Source: CALCZU01 sp964396165 (GTDB lineage Bacteria > Bdellovibrionota > FAC87 > UBA2466). Taken from it: a stretch of DNA of 64,000 nt. Under the pieces are notes generated by a model, which worked only from the letters and a program-made list of their open reading frames with translations, was not told the origin of the DNA and made no database searches. The DNA is taken from contig CAYNEF010000011.1 in assembly GCA_964396165.1 (NCBI GenBank), positions 15,631 to 79,630 on the forward strand. Reading direction: 5' to 3'. Below, piece after piece: positions 1 to 8,741 of this stretch (within the stretch, counting starts at the first letter, position 1; each line of letters begins with the position of its first letter). The position numbers were made by a program, and so were the translations under genes.

Positions 1-494
1 GCTTTGGAGTGGCTAAATACTTTCCTATCACTTTATAGGCAATTCCACTAGCAGTGACACATACGAAAGTTTTCATTATGTGTTCTGCGTAGGTTTCATT
101 TTCTACATATGCCCCTTTACGTAATATTCTATCCACTTCTGCCTTCAAAACGGCTGTATCATCATAGTTATAGTCATATGGCATAGACAACTGCATTGTT
201 TCATAAATACTTTCAATATTGGGGTAGCCTATAGCTGGTGAATAGTATTCAGACGGATTCGGAAAGGGCGCATAGTTTAGAAGGCGATAATACTGGTAGT
301 ATTCTAACGAAAGCTTTGGTGATTTTGAGCAGTCACGCGATATGGTTTCAGTCTTGTCACAGGTCGCAAGTTCAAAGTGGGCATTATTAAGATTTCTGTA
401 AAAAACTTGAATATCACCGTTAGGAAGTGGGAATGTAATATCCCCAAATAGATTTATCGTAGAAATAGACATTAAAATAAAAAAGCGCTTCACG
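1..494 (-). CDS. Exported hypothetical protein (3' part outside window)
   Basis: An open frame runs from a GTG at 494 off the left edge, about 164 codons visible. The GTG start is chosen because AAGGAG sits at 501-506, six bases upstream, and because the resulting N-terminus (MKRFFILMSISTINLFG) looks like a short signal peptide. The rest is rich in Tyr, Asn and Pro with scattered Cys, and a hydrophobic stretch lies near the visible end. I recognise no domain. It is divergent from the AAA+/M41 pair to the right. Confidence 0.6.
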
Positions 495-774
495 TGTTTC
501 TCCTTATGTTCAATAGTTAACAGAGTCTATATTTTGATTGAGAAGATGCAAAGCATCGGTTTTTAATAAGTGTTTAAAAAATGGCAACGGATGAGTGGTG
601 TTAAGGCGGCAAGAAGTTAATCATTTTACATTTATCTCAATAATATAGCTGTTATTCTTTTATTCTATCTGACCATACATTGTTTTTTTGCCTGTTATAT
701 TTTTAGAAACACACAAAGCCTAGGCAGGTTTGCTCTGGAACCTTACTTGCAATCATTTGGTGTCGGGGGCGAGA

Positions 775-2733
775 GTGAGGGCTACTTACTATTTACGGTT
801 TGCAAAAGCAGTTTGTATTTTATTTTTCCTACTACCATGCTTTTTAAAGGCCGATCCACCTTTACACGAGCGGCAACGTCTTTTACAAAAAGCGCGCAAG
901 GAGCTTAAGCAAGAATACATTGATATGGATCCGGTCATCGATAGGATTCTTGATCAAATGTCCAATTGGTACCTGCACCCCGAAACAGTCGATAGAGTAA
1001 CCAAAATTGGAGTATGGGGCATTCCCTCCAGTGGCAAGACATCCTTAATTCAGAAGATAATTAAAAAGTTAGAATTGGGTAGTGAATATTTTTACGAAGA
1101 TTTGCGCAGTAGAACTTCCTCAGAAAATGCGAATACTCCAAATCCCAAGACATTCGCGGATAGATTAACCGAGAGGTATCTATTTACTTACGACAATATG
1201 GCAGCATTGCCCGAAGTAATAAAAGGAATCCGACCCATTCCACGTCCAGAATTAATCAAGCCAGTTTATCCGGTGCTTGTTTTTGATGAAATTCAAGAAA
1301 TTGCCACGATCAATAGTAAAGGGGAACAAGTAATACGACCTGAAGTGCAGGCCATCTGGGAGCTATTAGGCAATGATGGTAAAGTGCGAGTACATAATCC
1401 TGAAGATGCATTTCTAGATAATTTTAAGCAGAGAATTGATATGCAATTATACAGGAATCGGGAAGATTTTGTCCTGCAGATGAATGCATCAAAAAGGCTG
1501 CGCGAAGTTGAGCAAATAAAGCAATACATACCTTCCGAAATCACTATTAATCTTTCGAAGGCTTTGGTTTTTGTTGCCGGCAATTTGGACAGTTTACTGG
1601 AAGGCAGTAAAAATTTTACGAATGAAGTTGATCCGGATGAAATAAGAAAGAGCCATCAAAAACTTACGTTAACCGATATCCGAACGGGTCTTTCCTCTCT
1701 TTTTCAACCTGCTGATATCAGTCGTTTAGGCAATAATCATATCATTGTAAGCGGTCCTGGAAAAAAGGGTTACCTAAGCTATATTCAAAAAAAGGCTAAA
1801 GAGTTCGTAAAGAGCATTGATCCCGATAGAAAAACTCACGTAAAATTCAGTCCGAACTTCATAGCTCGCATTTACCAGGAAGGAGTGTTTGCAGGACAGG
1901 GCCCTAGAGTGACCGCTACTGCCGTAGATGCCTTTGTCGGTGATGCCTTTGCTTTTATTTATCAAAACCTTTTTGGCAAACGCAGACGTTCTGAGAAAGT
2001 CAGTCTTAGCGTGGATGTTTCTGAAGATGGAAAAGAATCTATCTGGACAAACACAAAAACAAAAAAAACCTTCACTTTTGCTTTGCCCACAGACGGCCTT
2101 AAAGGGGCTCTGCCCAAAGAATCGGAAGCAAAATTCCGATTAGCAGTCCATGAGGCAGCCCACGTCACTTTGGAAATCGCATTAAATGGAATTATCCCTC
2201 CAGTAGTAAGGTCGAACACTGGGAGAAACGGTGCAGGTGGCTATATGAGAAAAATAGCGGATCCGAAAGTGGTGAAAACGAAAAACGATTTCATCCGTGA
2301 TCTCGCTGTTACTTTGGGGGGGATGATTGCGGAGGAAAAAGTGTTCTCAGAAGCAGTGGGCCAAGGAGGAGATTTAGAGTCTAACACAACGAATATGCTA
2401 ACTCTAATACGCCAATTCGGCCTGGGAAAAAGTGGCAACTCAATCGCGGGTAGCGACTCAATTTCTCGCCCTGATTATTTTCCTTACTCCATCCACACGA
2501 CTGAAGAAGACTTAAAAACATTATCTCAAGAAGCAAGAACTTTAGCGGAAAAAACTTTGGATAAAGAAAAGCGCTTCTGGAAAGAGCTCTCCAAAAAGCT
2601 TACCGAACAGGGAGTCGTAGAAAAGGAAGAACTTGCTTCTCTTTGGAAAAAATATGGCCTTGAGATTTCTCCGCGAACTAGTTGCGCAGAAAAATTTCGA
2701 AAGTTTTTTGATGATAAGGAGCTTCGCCCATGA
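775..2733 (+). CDS. Exported AAA+ (Clp-type) / M41-type metallopeptidase
   Basis: About 652 aa. GTG 775 is preferred over upstream TTG 730 because it gives a clean signal peptide (VRATYYLRFAK, then a hydrophobic core, then LKA/DPP) and has a G-rich ribosome site at 764-770. Walker A is GIPSSGKT (about residues 82-89) and Walker B is VLVFDEIQE. The sensor-1 region is LVFVAGNLD, an arginine-finger-like segment is FQPADISRLG, and a Clp-like sensor-2 region is FAGQGPRVTATAV. The C-terminal part has HEAAH (459-463), then GGMIAEEKVF and GGDLES, with Asp about 533 where FtsH has its third zinc ligand. This reads as an HSP100-like ATPase fused to an FtsH-type protease domain. An exported ATPase is odd, since the periplasm lacks ATP. 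It overlaps the next gene by ATGA. The function is inferred from motifs only. Confidence 0.7.
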   Translation: MRATYYLRFAKAVCILFFLLPCFLKADPPLHERQRLLQKARKELKQEYIDMDPVIDRILDQMSNWYLHPETVDRVTKIGVWGIPSSGKTSLIQKIIKKLELGSEYFYEDLRSRTSSENANTPNPKTFADRLTERYLFTYDNMAALPEVIKGIRPIPRPELIKPVYPVLVFDEIQEIATINSKGEQVIRPEVQAIWELLGNDGKVRVHNPEDAFLDNFKQRIDMQLYRNREDFVLQMNASKRLREVEQIKQYIPSEITINLSKALVFVAGNLDSLLEGSKNFTNEVDPDEIRKSHQKLTLTDIRTGLSSLFQPADISRLGNNHIIVSGPGKKGYLSYIQKKAKEFVKSIDPDRKTHVKFSPNFIARIYQEGVFAGQGPRVTATAVDAFVGDAFAFIYQNLFGKRRRSEKVSLSVDVSEDGKESIWTNTKTKKTFTFALPTDGLKGALPKESEAKFRLAVHEAAHVTLEIALNGIIPPVVRSNTGRNGAGGYMRKIADPKVVKTKNDFIRDLAVTLGGMIAEEKVFSEAVGQGGDLESNTTNMLTLIRQFGLGKSGNSIAGSDSISRPDYFPYSIHTTEEDLKTLSQEARTLAEKTLDKEKRFWKELSKKLTEQGVVEKEELASLWKKYGLEISPRTSCAEKFRKFFDDKELRP

Positions 2734-4745
2734 TTGGCTTTCGGCAAGTTTGTTTCTTAGCTCTGCTTTTTCTCATGGCTCAAACAGCAAATGCAGATGA
2801 GACTCTCTCTATTGCAGAAAGAGAAAAGCTTTTAAACCAAGCAGTATCTGAACTGAAACAAGAATACTTAGGGTTGGATGAGACGATAGGCAAGTTCGCT
2901 GATAGTATCCGAAACTGGTACTTGTATCCCGAACAGAGGACAGAACCACTCGTCCTTCTCGTTCCTGGCAACCCTGGAGTCGGAAAAACAAGCCTTATCC
3001 TAAAACTGCTTCAGAAAATAAAGGCGGATAAAGATCTTTTCTATCGTGACATGCGACAAGGTGCACTTATGCGTACTATAAAAAAGCCCCGCGACATTTA
3101 TGAAGAAGAAAACGGAAAGATGGGATTTGCAGAGTATCTTGCCGATCAATACATGGAAAAAGCAGTGAAGATGGAAGCAGTTCCACAGGATGCCCCTATT
3201 GAAGAAATTCGCACACCCCAATTCCAACGCCCAGAACGTCCGGTGCTCTTTATTGACGAACTCCAACTTATGAATACAAAGGATAGAATCGGAAAAAAGG
3301 TGGAACGTCCTCAGAATCAAGGAATCTGGGAGTTTTTGGGAAATCACGGCAGACTGCGTATTCCAAACCAACGACGCAAGTTTCTTAGAAACTTAGTGTA
3401 CGGAATAGCAAGTTTTGATACGAATATTTTGAGGTCTATCGCACTTCCAACAGATATCGAACAGTCGGCATTTCATCAGTTGGTCGTAGAAAAAACAGAT
3501 CAAATTCTCGAGCACATGCGCACCCTACCGGACGAACAGGTAGTGGATCTTTCTCACTCTCTTGTCATTTTTGGCGCAAACTTAGATGATCTTTTAGAAG
3601 GGGCAAAAAGCTTTGATAATGAAACCTATACACCAGATGAACTCAGAAAAAAGCACCAGGAAATCACGCTTTCAACCCTCCGTCAGCAACTAGGAAAGCT
3701 TTTCCAACCAGCCGAGGTCAGTCGCTTGGGATTCCGTTTTATCGTCTTTCCCAGTCCCAGCACAAAACACTTTGAAGAATTGATAAAAAGAAAAATTAAG
3801 GAGATATCCCACGAGGCGGGCCATCCCAAGCTAAAATTATCGGTAAGCCAGGAAGTTTTAAACCGCATTTATCAAGAGGGAGTTTTTGCAGGCCAGGGTG
3901 TCAGGCCACTAGATTCCACGATAACTCTATTTATCACGCAGCCCTTAAGTGAAATGAGAGAACGAGTACAACGAAAGCTGGATCAAGGTAAAAAAATTGA
4001 AATTAACGTCGAAACAAGTTCGGATGGGAGAAAGACCCTCTGGAACGTCGTAGGGAGTAAAGAAATTTATCAATACGAAGTACCACAAGATTCCCTAAAT
4101 GCATCCCTGCCACGTGAAGATGATGCCGGGTATAGAGCCGCGGTACATGAATCAGCAAAAGCAGTCGTGTCGATGCAATTGCGCGATCTTGTACCTCACC
4201 GGATGCGTGCGAATACTTCTCAAACCGGTTATTTAGGTCTTACGGTATTTACTCCACGTGAAGACATGTCTCTTTCGGAAAATGATTTTCTCATGCATAC
4301 AATGGCAGTGGAGATGGCAGGTAAAGTGGGAGAGGAAAAGGTTTTTGGCGAAGTGGGCTTAACCTATGAAACTGCACAAGAGCTAGCACAGGCTACTGCT
4401 ATTGCACGAAAACTCGTGGAAGGTTTAGGGCGAGGCGAAAGTAAGTCGCTCACTAGCGCTCCACTAAGCCCTTTGCAGCCCAACCACATTTTGCAAGACC
4501 CGGAACGCTTAAATCGTGATGTTTCGGCTTATCTTGAGCAGGCTAGAAAGCTAGCGTTAGATGCTTTAGAAGCACAACCTAAACTCTGGTCTCAACTCGC
4601 TAAAGAATTAAAAGAGAAAGTAGTTTTAGATCAAAAGCAAATAGAAGCGATTAGACGCAAGCACTGGGTAGGCCCCGTGCCTAGTTCCCGAAATTGCAGT
4701 ACCCTATTTTCAAAATGGTTGAAATCCGATGAAAAGCACAAATAA
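2730..4745 (+). CDS. Exported AAA+ / degenerate M41-like pseudoprotease paralog
   Basis: 671 aa, starting in an ATGA overlap with the previous gene, so probably translationally coupled. A signal peptide ends at about ANA/DE (residue 22). Walker A is GNPGVGKT (80-87), Walker B is VLFIDELQ, sensor 1 is LVIFGANLD, a finger-like segment is FQPAEVSRLG, and the Clp-type sensor-2 motif is GQGVRPLDSTI. It aligns along its length with the upstream product. Where that protein has HEAAH, this one has HESAK (473-477), losing the second zinc His. The region matching the FtsH third ligand reads AQELAQAT, with Glu for Asp. The ATPase half therefore looks intact and the peptidase half looks dead. It may be a regulatory or hetero-oligomer partner of its neighbour. 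A terminator follows immediately. Confidence 0.7.
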   Translation: MIGFRQVCFLALLFLMAQTANADETLSIAEREKLLNQAVSELKQEYLGLDETIGKFADSIRNWYLYPEQRTEPLVLLVPGNPGVGKTSLILKLLQKIKADKDLFYRDMRQGALMRTIKKPRDIYEEENGKMGFAEYLADQYMEKAVKMEAVPQDAPIEEIRTPQFQRPERPVLFIDELQLMNTKDRIGKKVERPQNQGIWEFLGNHGRLRIPNQRRKFLRNLVYGIASFDTNILRSIALPTDIEQSAFHQLVVEKTDQILEHMRTLPDEQVVDLSHSLVIFGANLDDLLEGAKSFDNETYTPDELRKKHQEITLSTLRQQLGKLFQPAEVSRLGFRFIVFPSPSTKHFEELIKRKIKEISHEAGHPKLKLSVSQEVLNRIYQEGVFAGQGVRPLDSTITLFITQPLSEMRERVQRKLDQGKKIEINVETSSDGRKTLWNVVGSKEIYQYEVPQDSLNASLPREDDAGYRAAVHESAKAVVSMQLRDLVPHRMRANTSQTGYLGLTVFTPREDMSLSENDFLMHTMAVEMAGKVGEEKVFGEVGLTYETAQELAQATAIARKLVEGLGRGESKSLTSAPLSPLQPNHILQDPERLNRDVSAYLEQARKLALDALEAQPKLWSQLAKELKEKVVLDQKQIEAIRRKHWVGPVPSSRNCSTLFSKWLKSDEKHK

Positions 4746-4775
4746 AAAGGGGAACCCAATCAGGTTCCCCTTTTT
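4744..4775. terminator. Bidirectional rho-independent terminator
   Basis: AAAAAGGGGAACC, a six-base loop (CAATCA) and GGTTCCCCTTTTT form a stem with A and T tracts on both sides. It lies between the stop of the AAA+/M41 gene and the 3' end of tRNA-Leu, so it can serve both converging transcripts. Confidence 0.9.
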
Positions 4776-4778
4776 ATT

Positions 4779-4861
4779 TGGTGCCGCAGGAGGGACTTGA
4801 ACCCCCACGCCAAAGGCACTGGCTTCTAAGACCAGCGTGTCTGCCATTTCACCACTGCGGC
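4779..4861 (-). tRNA. tRNA-Leu (anticodon TAG)
   Basis: An 83-nt cloverleaf on the minus strand with GCCGCAG/CTGCGGC acceptor strands. The anticodon stem-loop CTGGT-CTTAGAA-GCCAG carries TAG. A long class II variable arm (TGCCTTTGGCGT) and a GTTCAAG T-loop are present. The 3' CCA is encoded (TGG at 4779-4781). Confidence 0.95.
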
Positions 4862-4903
4862 TTGACTAACTGCTAACTTTAAACAAAAAAGACCATACCA
4901 TAA

Positions 4904-5566
4904 GTGAGCAAAAAGAGAAAAAACAAAGACGTTCCGGGGCGCGCGACCCTACAAAAAATATTCGAAATCCTGTCCGAGTTATACCCTAATCCCCAGACCG
5001 AACTGACCTACGATGGGCCCTTTCAACTCACAGTGGCTGTTATCCTGTCTGCCCAGTGTACGGATCAGCGTGTCAATCAAGTCACACCCCTTTTGTTTAA
5101 AAAATACCCCGATGCCGAAAGCCTCGCTAAAGCAAAGCAGGCGGACGTTGAAAAGATCATCCATTCCTGCGGTTTTTACAGGCAAAAAGCCAAATCTCTG
5201 ATCTCCATGTCGTCCGATATTGTGCATAAATTTGGCGGAAAAGTTCCTCATACACTCGACGAACTTGTGACTTTAAGGGGAGTGGGCAGAAAAACCGCAA
5301 GCGTCGTACTCAATCAGGCGTTCGATGAACCCGCAATTGCCGTCGATACGCATGTAAAACGGGTGGCCGCACGGTTGGGGTGGACGAACGAAGAAGATCC
5401 TGTAAAGATTGAGTCTGACTTAAAGGAACTCTTGCCCATCGAACACTGGAGTCTTGTGAACGGCCTGTTAATCTTGCACGGAAGACGCGTGTGTAAGGCA
5501 AGAAATCCAAAATGCGGCGAGTGTGAATTGCAAAAACATTGCAGGTATTTCAATTCGAATTTGTGA
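4904..5566 (+). CDS. nth: Endonuclease III (DNA glycosylase/AP lyase)
   Basis: 220 aa, the usual length for Nth. This base-excision repair enzyme removes oxidised pyrimidines and cleaves the abasic site. The helix-hairpin-helix reads LRGVGRKTASV and contains the catalytic Lys; the catalytic Asp is in AVDTHVKRVA. The C-terminal iron-sulfur loop has four Cys spaced CX6CX2CX5C (CKARNPKCGECELQKHC). The start is GTG 4904 and no strong ribosome site is visible. The stop overlaps a GTG of the next gene (GTGA), suggesting coupling. Confidence 0.96.
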   Translation: MSKKRKNKDVPGRATLQKIFEILSELYPNPQTELTYDGPFQLTVAVILSAQCTDQRVNQVTPLLFKKYPDAESLAKAKQADVEKIIHSCGFYRQKAKSLISMSSDIVHKFGGKVPHTLDELVTLRGVGRKTASVVLNQAFDEPAIAVDTHVKRVAARLGWTNEEDPVKIESDLKELLPIEHWSLVNGLLILHGRRVCKARNPKCGECELQKHCRYFNSNL

Positions 5567-7362
5567 GTACTCTAAAAAACAAACTGAACTTTCTGACTGA
5601 AATCGCACTCGATTGCCCGGCGTATTTGTTTCTTCCGTATCTCGCTCTCTATCTGTGCGGCTGGTTTTTAAAAATACCGATTCCTTATATCGAAAAAGCA
5701 TTTTGGGTAGTGCATTTTGCGAACTTTTTGCTGCTCTTGCATCTCTTTAAAGTTTCTTTTGCCCAAATTTCAAAACTCGAATGGTTTTTTTGGACAGTAC
5801 TTTTTGCAGTTCTTTGGAATAGGGGAGCCTATCTCGAATACCCGTCGGATCCCTGGGATCACTTTAGACGACTCACCCTATGGAACGACTATACGTATAT
5901 CTCTCAAAATCCGTATAAAAATCGTATACCGTATTTTTTTGGTTGGACGTTTTTAAAATACTTTGAGCCGATTTCTCAACGAACTTTCCTCCATTTCTAC
6001 AGCGCGTTTTGGCAATGGCTTTTAAGTTACCAATTCGCCCGCGTTTTACTTAAGCTTGGTATCAAGCGCGAGCGTTTGATGCCCTATGTGTTTGGAACCC
6101 TCGTTCTATTCGGAACGGGAATACTGAGCTTTCGGTACTATATGCTTTCGGGAGTTCCGTTAGGTTACATCGCTTATCTAGGAGCTTTAGGACTACTCCT
6201 AAGTGAAAATATAAAGCTCGGACTTTCTCTCGTGTTAAAAATTCTGCTCTTGTGCGGTCTGATGGTTTTTAGCCATCCCGAGACCTTTATCTTTTTTGCC
6301 GTATCGGCATCTGCTGTAGGGTTGGGCAGTTTATTTTTACAAAGCCCGCACCGAAGACAAATTCGTATTGCGTGTTTGCTCTTCTATGCGCTTAGCTTAA
6401 TGGGAGGATATGCTCTCTACCATTTCAATCGATTTCCCTTTGATCAAAAACAAGTTATCTGGACAGCCCAACTTAGCAAGTTCACTACATTTCGTATGTG
6501 GGGACTTGAGAGCAAGTTTCTTGAAACTATCGCATTTTCTGGTGTTGTTTCCATTTTAGCGTGCCCGTTTTTATATAAAAAGAATCCGAAAGTAGTTTTT
6601 TTAACTCTTTTTCCATCATTTGTTCTTTTGTTTCCTCCTTTTGTTCTCCTCATCATTAAAACGTTTAATACGGATACTGCGTATCGCATTTTGTATTCAT
6701 TTCCCATCAGCATCCTGACTGTGCTTCTCTTGGAGACACTGCTTACGAAATTGCGCGTTCATTCGAAATATTTGCCGGCTTTAGTCTGCGTTTTAGTTCT
6801 TCTGATTGCTGTGCCTTATAAATACCCGTGGAGGGGAAGGCTCTTTTTTCAAATCCACCGGCCTAAACCCGCGCGTAATTTAGTCCAACTGGATGAAACG
6901 GCTGAATGGTTTTTTAAAAACCGAGCAGGCTTACCAAAGTATTGTCATTTTATATCCGATGATCTTTCCAATTTTTCGCTTTACACGCACTTGGGGAAAA
7001 AAAGATTTGATTTTGACAGGCCGAATCCGCTCAATTTTTTAAAGCGAGAAGATCTTTCAAGCGAGTTTATAAAGGATAAGATTATCGAGACGCTTATTTC
7101 AGGCAGAACTATTTGTGGCGCACTCATTGCGCGCAAGGCTGACATCCCGCCTCCAGCCTATTCGATTATCTCGATAGAAGGAAAACTCTGGCCACCGCAA
7201 CGCGGGGATCACAGGGAATATATTAGTGATGCAGCAGGCGATTTATTTAAAACTTTGTTAAAGCGTGGCTGGACAAGGGTTTCCGTCCCTCCGTACTACG
7301 ACTATTATGAGCCACCTTATGTCGAAGATTTGCCGCCGCCCGTTGCGTTTCCTGAAGAGTAA
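5563..7362 (+). CDS. Polytopic membrane protein, GT-C glycosyltransferase-like
   Basis: About 599 aa from GTG 5563, which overlaps the nth stop as GTGA; the longer TTG start at 5539 inside nth is less likely. Roughly ten hydrophobic segments occupy the first two thirds. A loop after the early helices has acidic and aromatic residues (YPSDPWDHFRRL), as in GT-C enzymes that use lipid-linked sugars. The last ~180 residues are soluble and end in a Pro/Tyr-rich tail (VSVPPYYDYYEPPY). No family is certain. It is paired with another polytopic protein 25 bp downstream, suggesting a role in envelope glycan or lipid decoration. Confidence 0.6.
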   Translation: MSTLKNKLNFLTEIALDCPAYLFLPYLALYLCGWFLKIPIPYIEKAFWVVHFANFLLLLHLFKVSFAQISKLEWFFWTVLFAVLWNRGAYLEYPSDPWDHFRRLTLWNDYTYISQNPYKNRIPYFFGWTFLKYFEPISQRTFLHFYSAFWQWLLSYQFARVLLKLGIKRERLMPYVFGTLVLFGTGILSFRYYMLSGVPLGYIAYLGALGLLLSENIKLGLSLVLKILLLCGLMVFSHPETFIFFAVSASAVGLGSLFLQSPHRRQIRIACLLFYALSLMGGYALYHFNRFPFDQKQVIWTAQLSKFTTFRMWGLESKFLETIAFSGVVSILACPFLYKKNPKVVFLTLFPSFVLLFPPFVLLIIKTFNTDTAYRILYSFPISILTVLLLETLLTKLRVHSKYLPALVCVLVLLIAVPYKYPWRGRLFFQIHRPKPARNLVQLDETAEWFFKNRAGLPKYCHFISDDLSNFSLYTHLGKKRFDFDRPNPLNFLKREDLSSEFIKDKIIETLISGRTICGALIARKADIPPPAYSIISIEGKLWPPQRGDHREYISDAAGDLFKTLLKRGWTRVSVPPYYDYYEPPYVEDLPPPVAFPEE

Positions 7363-7386
7363 TCTAGCCTATTTTTTGATACAATA

Positions 7387-8739
7387 GTGCGAATGCAAAG
7401 CTTGTCCAAGACGTCTAAAATTTCACTTTCTTTTTTTTTCTTGTATGTGTTTGTAATTCCTTTTTGCTATTTCAGACATGATGACTGGTTAATTATTGGT
7501 ACTGCAGTAAAGCATATGCCGAAAGATTGGGGACTGTTGTGGCGCGCAACGCTTTTTTACTCTCCGTATAGGCAAGAAATCTGGTTTTTTCGACCAGTAT
7601 TTAAAATTCTTACCTTTGTGAATTTCAAATTATTTGCTTTTCATCACGGCATGTGGGTTATCGAGCAAATTTTTCTTTTACTTGCGACGCTTATTCTATC
7701 TAGTCGTGCGCTTTTTCGCATCAGAAATAGAAATTCTGATGTGGAAGTATTTTTAGTTACCTTTATTTTTTGTATTCCCCTCCATTTTGGAAGTCTTGTG
7801 TGGATAGGGGAAGGCATGATGAATATTCCCCAAGTCTTATTTTTAAGTATCGCTTTGTATGGGTATTTGAAAAACGAAGTGCCGACTCCGTTCAGTATCG
7901 TACTTTCTCTTCTCGGATATATAGGTGCACTACTTTGTAAAGAATCGAGTGTCGTATTTCCCGGCTTGCTTTTGCTACTTACATTTTATTTCAGGGATTT
8001 TAAAAGAGACTTCAAACAATTGTTCTTGCACGCGTTTGTTACACTGGCATATCTGATCGCTCGGTTCAAATACTTTGATGTCAACCCGGGATACCATCCT
8101 GCATTTGATTTTGTCCATTTTGTGCGTCCACTTCTAATCTTTGCGGCCGTTATTTTTCTTGGGCCTTTACTTTTTGTGCTTACTACTTTTTATAGGAAAA
8201 AAGATAAAGGGTTCTCTCTTTTAAATTTACAGAGGGCAATCTTGTTTTCTGGGTTTGTGCTTTTATTGGTATTACCGCATCTGGGACATTGGTTTTTTTC
8301 TCCCGGGTGGTTTTTCCTTCCGGGTTTTTGGGCGGCGTGGATTTTTCCGCTCGTTTTTGAAGACACCACTTTGTTTAAAAGTAAAATACGAACAACCGCA
8401 TTCTTGCTACTGATTGCCAGCACTATTCCTCTTGTTTGGCAGCTTAAAAATCTAGGGTGGCAGCATTGGGGCAAAGTACAAAGAAACTTGCATGAAATTA
8501 TTCGAAACACAGATCCCACAGGGATAAAAAGAATGTTTATCCAGGAATGCGTGAATGAAGAGTACCCGACTTCTGATTTGGCACGTGTTGCGGGTAGTAC
8601 CGATAGCATTGAACACATCTGGAATCTCAGCCATGACCAAAAAATACATGTGATTGAAATCGAATGTAAGGCTACGGTGCCTGTAGATCCTGAATCAAAA
8701 GTGATCCACTTTAAGTTTCCCGATTTAACGATGCAATAG
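7387..8739 (+). CDS. Polytopic membrane protein, GT39/ArnT-like
   Basis: 450 aa from GTG 7387, with ATG 7393 as an alternative. About ten membrane helices. After the first helix comes FRHDDWLIIG, an Asp-Asp motif in the first external loop that is typical of dolichol- or polyprenyl-phosphate-sugar-dependent GT-C transferases. A ~100-residue soluble tail contains FIQECVNEEYPTSD. It sits directly after another polytopic GT-C-like gene and converges on the aldehyde dehydrogenase gene with only two bases between the stops. Acceptor and sugar are unknown. Confidence 0.6.
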   Translation: MRMQSLSKTSKISLSFFFLYVFVIPFCYFRHDDWLIIGTAVKHMPKDWGLLWRATLFYSPYRQEIWFFRPVFKILTFVNFKLFAFHHGMWVIEQIFLLLATLILSSRALFRIRNRNSDVEVFLVTFIFCIPLHFGSLVWIGEGMMNIPQVLFLSIALYGYLKNEVPTPFSIVLSLLGYIGALLCKESSVVFPGLLLLLTFYFRDFKRDFKQLFLHAFVTLAYLIARFKYFDVNPGYHPAFDFVHFVRPLLIFAAVIFLGPLLFVLTTFYRKKDKGFSLLNLQRAILFSGFVLLLVLPHLGHWFFSPGWFFLPGFWAAWIFPLVFEDTTLFKSKIRTTAFLLLIASTIPLVWQLKNLGWQHWGKVQRNLHEIIRNTDPTGIKRMFIQECVNEEYPTSDLARVAGSTDSIEHIWNLSHDQKIHVIEIECKATVPVDPESKVIHFKFPDLTMQ

Positions 8740-8741
8740 GT

